Shown here: positions 16,215 through 20,670 of the stretch, one piece after another
How the letters are laid out: every line of letters starts with the position of its first letter
Numbering within the stretch: the stretch's first letter is position 1
Source of the DNA: an uncultured Tidjanibacter sp.
Lineage (GTDB): Bacteria; Bacteroidota; Bacteroidia; Bacteroidales; Rikenellaceae
Assembly (NCBI GenBank): GCA_934663885.1
Contig: CAKUKW010000012.1
Location: 1 to 20,670 of the forward strand
Length of the DNA: 20,670 bases
Reading direction: 5' to 3'
Made by a program: the position numbers and the translations under genes
Notes under the pieces: model-generated
Told to the model about the DNA's origin: nothing
Seen by the model: the letters and a program-made list of their open reading frames with translations, nothing else
Databases searched by the model: none

Positions 16215-16336
16215 GGGAAAACACAGGAATTCCGGCAATTCAATTTGATTATGATATAACCGTTATTTATACTAACTAAAACAGGATTTTATATTGAAAG
16301 ATTATTTTCACACTACATAACTATATTTTTCTTATA

Positions 16337-16366
16337 CAAAACGCCCTGGGAAATCAGGGCGTTTTG
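16337..16366 (+). terminator. Strong, probably bidirectional hairpin terminator
   Basis: CAAAACGCCCTG and CAGGGCGTTTTG form a perfect 12-bp stem with a 6-nt loop (GGAAAT); the T run lies inside the 3' arm on both strands. It would end transcripts from the ROK kinase side and, from the other side, the relic at 16379-16552. Confidence 0.8.
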
Positions 16367-16378
16367 CATTAATACTAA

Positions 16379-16552
16379 TCAGTGCATAGTCATATATGTA
16401 TATTTTACATCTGCCGGTTGGAAAATAAAGTCCTGAACTATTAGAGGTCTGCAATTATTCCATAAAAGGATTTCGATAACATAATATCCGGATATTTCTC
16501 TTGACATAAATGCAACCGAATCTAAACCTAATCCACCATTCGTTATCCGGCG
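16379..16552 (-). pseudogene. Short relic, probable C-terminal fragment of an unidentified protein
   Basis: Between TAA (16553-16555) and TGA (16379-16381) the minus strand encodes 57 residues with strand-like coding character (DSVAFMSREISGYYVIEILL, then VQDFIFQPADVKYTYM). There is no normal start: the only internal ATG is at residue 16. Just upstream a second minus frame reads RRFYKMITPDNEWW, suggesting the same former gene continues across a frameshift. The stop is 12 nt before a strong hairpin, fitting a gene's 3' end. The residues alternate hydrophobic and polar as in beta-rich surface proteins, but I recognise no family. It could be a coincidental open stretch. Confidence 0.38.
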
Positions 16553-16621
16553 TTATCATTTTATAGAATCGCCTGCCGATAAATCCTATTAAACACCTGA
16601 ATATTTTCGAATAACGATAGG

Positions 16622-16657
16622 GCAAAAAATAAAGGGCCCCCGAAGGAGCCCTTTATT
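16622..16657 (-). terminator. Rho-independent terminator after the large lipoprotein gene
   Basis: AATAAAGGGC and GCCCTTTATT form a 10-bp stem extended inside by two C-G pairs, and on the minus strand it runs into TTTATTTTTT. It begins about 20 nt past the last in-frame stop of the frame-shifted 3' part (16678), which shows that the transcript was meant to include that part. Confidence 0.85.
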
Positions 16658-16677
16658 CTTATAGAGTGAGATGATTA

Positions 16678-17067
16678 TCAGGGATTAGTCGTACTCTGAG
16701 GTTTCATCGTAATCATGTCTGCAAAGTATACCCTGTAGATATGTCCGAATTCATCTTCGATATCGAGCGAGAGTTTACCCTGTACAACACCCGGAGTATC
16801 CTGCTGCTGAACCGGTACCCAAACTATTTCGGTAGTCCATCCTGTCGGATAGTCGGGATCACCCGGAAGTTTAGGATCAAAGAACTCATTCTGGCGAGTG
16901 TATTCTGTCGAACCAGGTCCGTTAACGGTACAGATAATGACTTTCTTCACTGTGTAATCCCTCGGAATACCGCTGGTGTACTGTGCACCGGCTACAAATT
17001 CAAGGTCGAATGCGTCACCGGTTTTGGACTGACCCCTAATGTCACCGACTTCGGTATCTGCCCATCC
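16678..17067 (-). pseudogene. Out-of-frame 3' end of the large surface lipoprotein gene
   Basis: This 129-residue open stretch, in another frame from the main gene, is bounded upstream by TAG at 17068-17070. It has clear coding character from the first codons (GWADTEVGDIRGQSKTGDAF, later TVNGPGSTEYTRQNEFF and EDEFGHIYRVYFADMITM) and is the natural continuation of the large gene's C-terminus: beta-rich, with the same style and codon choice. The joint lies at G runs (17061-17063 or 17066-17068 as C on the plus strand); adding one G gives a smooth reading ALRDGADTEVGD. The only usable internal start is a GTG at 16950, without signal peptide, so it is not an independent gene. Either a one-base deletion, a sequencing error at the homopolymer, or a regulated frame change. 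Confidence 0.78.
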
Positions 17068-20000
17068 CTAAGAGCGTTGTAGATAAGTTCCGGTACATTC
17101 TTCCAAGTTACCGAGAGGTCCTGAATGAACGAACGGTAGCGGATAGGTATTTCGTACGGAGTAATAGCGGTAACGCCATCATATACGTTGTTAGCGTATG
17201 CCCAGTAGAGCTGGTTAGCGTCAACGTTGCCAGAAGCCCACTTGATGAATCCCCAACCGTAACCAAGCTCAGCTTTGAAGAGTTCCTGCTGGCGAGGTGC
17301 GTTGTTCTTAGTCCTGTACGAAGTGAGTACGAAGTCATGGTTAGCACCAACCTCGGGGTTAGCGTTTGCATAACCTGTAGCTACGTTAGCAGGATTAGCA
17401 AGACCAATTTCTTCAGCGTAAACCCTTGAGTCATGGTTGATGAAGCCGTTAAGGCCGCGGTCACCATAGTAAGGATAAGGTACGCCTGAAGTTACAGTAG
17501 CCTTATCATAGTTGAAGAACCTGAAACCAGCTATGTAGTAGTTGTTAGCTGTTACGCCATAGAACTGCGATACGTCGCCGTTGCCGAACCAGATAGCCGA
17601 GTTGAAGTTGTAGTTACCAGCTGCAGCCGTTCCGATTGAACCGCCGAACGGTGCGTTCGGAGTGAGCGTAGTTTCGTCAAGGCGCTCGGTCGGATAAGCG
17701 TAGAGTACTTTGTCTCCGTTAGCCTCGGTAACGAGGATTTCGTTCTTGTAAGTAACCTGTTCCGGGAACTTAGGCATGTTCTTATTGATAGTTACAGTCC
17801 ACTGAGCTATCTGAATTTCTTCATCAAGCATGTGAGGTTCATCATAAATCCTCTTGTAGAATGTAAGTACACCCTTAATATTAGCGTCGTCCTTGATACC
17901 CCTCGGGTTGATGTAATCGAAGCCGATGTAGTTGGTCTGAGCCCAAGTACTTACGGTAGTAGTGCTTGTTGCGCTCGAATACCTCTTAAGGCTCGACATC
18001 GGAACCTGGTTAACCGGAGTCCAGTAAGCAGCGTCACCTTCGTATGCTACAGTAAGTTCAGCCCTTACAGTGCTCAAGTCGAGATCAGCCTTATTGAGGG
18101 TACCCCTTTCAACCTTGAATTCGTCGCGGTTGGTGATAACGTAGTCGGTGATAGTCGAACCATCGTTGCCAAGACCATTCTTGGTTGTGTACTGGAGGTT
18201 GTTCGGAGCTGCGTAGTACGGAGGCCTCGGCCACTGGATAGTAACTTCGATGTCACCACCTGCGTCTTTAGGTACAACGAGTACGTAGAACGATTTTCCG
18301 TCCGGGTCAACCAAAGTACCGTCATAGTTGACGATATAGAGGCGGAAACCGATAATATCATTAGCAACCGTTTCGCCAGTGACAGTGAGTTCGGTAGGAA
18401 CATAAGCCGGAAGAACCGTATTCAGGTTGGTAGTATACTCTTCGCCGGCGAAAGTGATCTTGCCACCGGTATAGGTATAAGTTTTCCATGCGTTCAGTTC
18501 AGACGGCTGGCTTTCGAGTGCCCACTGTTCGTCAAGAGTGACATAGTAGTGAGAAACGAGAGAAGCGTTGTCGATGCTGATATTGAACGGGGTGCCTGCC
18601 TGAATCTTGAAGAGGTTCTGGAGCTGCCTGTTATCACCATGGGTCGGGCCGTTTACTGCCTCGTAAGGATTGTAGTCAGCCTTAGTATTGATAGCCGGAG
18701 TAGCGTTAACGCCATACCTTTCGCCGTCAGGCTGGATATGGGTCGGAAGAAGAGCTACGTCTGCCCATTTGTAGTACTTGTTATCCCAGATGGTAGAGTT
18801 AGCCTTACCGTTAACCCAACGAAGTTCCATAGGAATGCTCGGAGTGGTCGGACCCGGGTTTTCAACGTTCTCAAACCTGTTGTGGATAGCAACGTGTTTT
18901 TCTTTGGTTGTGATGCCGTTGATAGTGGTAGCTACAGAGAATTTGAATTCGTCCATCCTGATAGTCTGGCCGTTAGCTTCAACATTGTACCTGTTGTAAA
19001 CGGGCTCGAGGTCAAGCGGATAGATACCCATTTCATATTCCGAAATAACGAGCGGGCTATTGTATGCTTTGTCAGGATTGAATTTACCATTGTCGTTGGC
19101 AGTAGTAACGGCGATACCGTGCATATATTTCCTGTAACGGTATTCTACGGGTACATTGTTGAGTATTTCCTGAACTTCGGAGCTGAAGTTTTCGGGAACA
19201 ATCTGTTCGGGTACACCATTGGTATACTTGGTAACGAGCTGGTCGAGACCGGTGATGGAAGCACCTTCTTTAAGTTTAACGGGGATTTCCCAAAGGCCGT
19301 TATCCACGGTCGCACGCGTACCGGTGCTAAGATCGGTATAACGAACCGGAGTACCGAATTCGATATACTCGTTAAGGTCGATGTTACCGTCGTACCTTAC
19401 GAACATAAGCACGTTACTTTCAGCTGCAAGGTTTGCGTTCGCAGGGTTAACCTTTACTACGAAAGAAGTATTAACCGGACGGGTAATATAATCTTTCTTG
19501 AATTCGACAGGGTTGCTTGCAACGGGAAGACCGTCGCCTGAACCTGCACCGAATTTGTAGTTAACGGCACCTCTTGTAGCTGCAAACTCGAGAACCATGT
19601 TGGATACCAATTCGTTAACCGAAGGATTCCAGCTAAAGAAATCGTTCACGAGATCCTGCCAGGGACGACTCCAATCCGGGTCATTTCCCATAGCCCTGAG
19701 GCCGTTCACAAGGATGTTAGCGGCATGAGCCGAAACAGACGGGAAAAGATAGATGTCGGTTATCTGGCCGATATTGAGAACCAGGATAGCCGGATCGATT
19801 GCGAGCAGAGCGGTCGAAAGTTTGTCGAGATCTACATCATCAACACTAACTGTTCCGTTCTTTAGGCCTGTGATATAACCAGTGATCGTCGCGATCATTT
19901 CGTTCTCAGGAACGAAAATCTCGAGAACCCTCTTCTGGAGCTGAAGGGTCGCGATCATCGAACTAACAACATCATCTTCAACCTGGTCGAGCCTGAGGCC

Positions 20001-20381
20001 GAGGGCGCTAATCTTGCTGTTAATGTCAGTCAATTTGGTGTTGATCTCAGTTTCGATCATGCCCGGAAGTTCGCCTTTAAGCTCTTCGATCATGTCTTTA
20101 GCTGCGTCGATAGCTTCTTTCTTCGCGTCGGCTACAGCTTCCAAAGCTGCCTTCTCTGCGGCGGTCGTAGCATCTTCGAGATTCTTGGCGAGCTTGGCGT
20201 CAATTTCTTTCCAAAGCGCGTCCAAGTCGACAACCCCTTTTTCGAGGGTAGCGATCTTGTCTTCAAGCGTCGTAGTCCTGTCCTGGAGATCCTTGATGTC
20301 TTCACCGTAGCAGCTTACTGCTAAGCTACCGATAGCCACCGTAAGAACCCCGAAGAGTAAATACTTAAGAAATTTTTTCAT
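16992..20381 (-). CDS. Very large surface lipoprotein with N-terminal coiled coil (PL29 lyase N-terminal-domain type)
   Basis: The main frame encodes 1129 residues. Residues 1-24 are a signal peptide with lipobox AVSC (Cys24). Residues about 28-145 are a long Leu/Ala/Glu/Lys-rich coiled coil (DIKDLQDRTTTLEDKIATLE and repeats), the start type that databases label 'PL29 family lyase N-terminal domain'; the label does not imply lyase activity. From about 150 to the end it is rich in Asn, Tyr, Thr, Val and Gly and beta-like, with no catalytic motif I can recognise. The last 22 residues of this frame are a frameshift tail: the true C-terminus continues in another frame down to 16678, for about 1230 residues in all. 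Codon use looks restricted by eye (Arg mostly AGG, Asn AAC, Tyr TAC), and there is a consensus promoter with a long leader, suggesting strong expression. An S-layer-like or adhesin role is only a guess. Confidence 0.85.
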   Translation of the reverse strand: MKKFLKYLLFGVLTVAIGSLAVSCYGEDIKDLQDRTTTLEDKIATLEKGVVDLDALWKEIDAKLAKNLEDATTAAEKAALEAVADAKKEAIDAAKDMIEELKGELPGMIETEINTKLTDINSKISALGLRLDQVEDDVVSSMIATLQLQKRVLEIFVPENEMIATITGYITGLKNGTVSVDDVDLDKLSTALLAIDPAILVLNIGQITDIYLFPSVSAHAANILVNGLRAMGNDPDWSRPWQDLVNDFFSWNPSVNELVSNMVLEFAATRGAVNYKFGAGSGDGLPVASNPVEFKKDYITRPVNTSFVVKVNPANANLAAESNVLMFVRYDGNIDLNEYIEFGTPVRYTDLSTGTRATVDNGLWEIPVKLKEGASITGLDQLVTKYTNGVPEQIVPENFSSEVQEILNNVPVEYRYRKYMHGIAVTTANDNGKFNPDKAYNSPLVISEYEMGIYPLDLEPVYNRYNVEANGQTIRMDEFKFSVATTINGITTKEKHVAIHNRFENVENPGPTTPSIPMELRWVNGKANSTIWDNKYYKWADVALLPTHIQPDGERYGVNATPAINTKADYNPYEAVNGPTHGDNRQLQNLFKIQAGTPFNISIDNASLVSHYYVTLDEQWALESQPSELNAWKTYTYTGGKITFAGEEYTTNLNTVLPAYVPTELTVTGETVANDIIGFRLYIVNYDGTLVDPDGKSFYVLVVPKDAGGDIEVTIQWPRPPYYAAPNNLQYTTKNGLGNDGSTITDYVITNRDEFKVERGTLNKADLDLSTVRAELTVAYEGDAAYWTPVNQVPMSSLKRYSSATSTTTVSTWAQTNYIGFDYINPRGIKDDANIKGVLTFYKRIYDEPHMLDEEIQIAQWTVTINKNMPKFPEQVTYKNEILVTEANGDKVLYAYPTERLDETTLTPNAPFGGSIGTAAAGNYNFNSAIWFGNGDVSQFYGVTANNYYIAGFRFFNYDKATVTSGVPYPYYGDRGLNGFINHDSRVYAEEIGLANPANVATGYANANPEVGANHDFVLTSYRTKNNAPRQQELFKAELGYGWGFIKWASGNVDANQLYWAYANNVYDGVTAITPYEIPIRYRSFIQDLSVTWKNVPELIYNALRDGQIPKSVTLGVSPKPVTHSTLNL

Positions 20382-20538
20382 AAAGATAAAATTTTGGTTA
20401 TTGTAAAAATTAGTAAAATGTAAAATTTAATTTTCTTGTCTTTTTGTCAATAGCAACTTGTTTTTAATGGGTTAAAAATATAATTATTAATTTAATGAAG
20501 TATCAAAGCACATCATACTAGAAATTATTATATCGGTA

Positions 20539-20569
20539 CAAATATATAATATATTTCTGTAAAAGCAAA
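20539..20569 (-). promoter_or_regulatory. Promoter of the large surface lipoprotein gene
   Basis: On the minus strand TTTG (20566-20569) and TATATTTG (20539-20546) are separated by 19 bp, an excellent Bacteroidetes -33/-7 match. Transcription would start near 20533, giving an AT-rich leader of about 150 nt before the ATG at 20381. The rest of the region up to the window end is AT-rich with no gene seen. Confidence 0.75.
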
Positions 20570-20670
20570 ACTGTCAAATATTTTTTAAAATAATTTTCCT
20601 ATATACAAATATGCCGCCAAAAGCATTTCTGTGGCGTTTATGGAAGCATATATTCTAAAAACAAGCGGAT

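Larger units (their letters stand above)
16215..16677. other. AT-rich intergenic region between convergent kinase and large lipoprotein genes
   Basis: This gene-poor stretch of about 460 bp holds two hairpin terminators (16337-16366 and 16622-16657) and the relic frame between them. Nothing else convincing was seen. Confidence 0.5.

Noticed and set aside
16035..16243. Two small hydrophobic minus-strand frames over the repeat tract
   Set aside because: They arise from the T-depleted repeat (A-depleted on the minus strand), which suppresses stops; they show no start signal and change frame with the 14-bp period.
17832..19541. 569-codon open frame antisense to the large lipoprotein gene
   Set aside because: The opposite strand carries the signal peptide, coiled coil and consensus promoter; the antisense openness follows from the restricted codon use of that gene.
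1..20670. CRISPR arrays, tRNAs, insertion sequences, toxin-antitoxin or defence genes
   Set aside because: Scanned by eye on both strands; no spaced direct repeats, cloverleaf, transposase motifs or known defence domains were found.

Overview
The window looks like chromosomal DNA of a Bacteroidales bacterium, possibly near Rikenellaceae/Alistipes (inference from protein style; no phylogenetic marker is present). Support comes from several genes preceded by the Bacteroidetes promoter pattern (TTTG, about 19-20 bp, TAnnTTTG), lipoproteins with a BACON domain or a coiled-coil 'PL29 N-terminal' type start, a DUF3575/DUF3868 outer-membrane pair, a eukaryotic-type hexokinase, and a DPP III with the HECLGH motif. 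No tRNA, rRNA, CRISPR array, insertion sequence or phage gene was seen.

Layout. 1-2792 (minus): a lipoprotein dipeptidyl peptidase III followed by the start of an M23 cell-wall peptidase that runs off the left edge. 3179-4438 (plus): panC and panD, two steps of pantothenate synthesis, closed by a terminator. 4617-6068 (minus): a HAD-family phosphatase and the RdgB/HAM1 nucleotide-pool cleaner, 6 nt apart. 6281-7564 (plus): a BACON-domain surface lipoprotein gene cut by one in-frame TGA. 7784-10027 (minus): a DUF3575 barrel protein and a DUF3868/OmpA-like protein. 10452-10982 (plus): a nitroreductase. 11095-13339 (minus): a polyprenyl diphosphate synthase translationally coupled to a U32 RNA-modification protein. 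13699-16061 (plus): two unrelated sugar kinases in tandem, a hexokinase and a ROK kinase, followed by a T-free tandem-repeat tract. 16379-16552 (minus): a short gene relic. 16678-20381 (minus): a very large surface lipoprotein gene with a strong consensus promoter and about 150 nt of leader, whose last 130 codons are in another frame.

The most notable signals are the two damaged surface-lipoprotein genes (a clean TGA nonsense codon and a one-base frame change at a G run) beside intact housekeeping genes, the purine-rich repeat tract directly behind the ROK kinase, and the large lipoprotein itself. I found no gene set that amounts to a new defence or secretion system; most of the window is conserved housekeeping.
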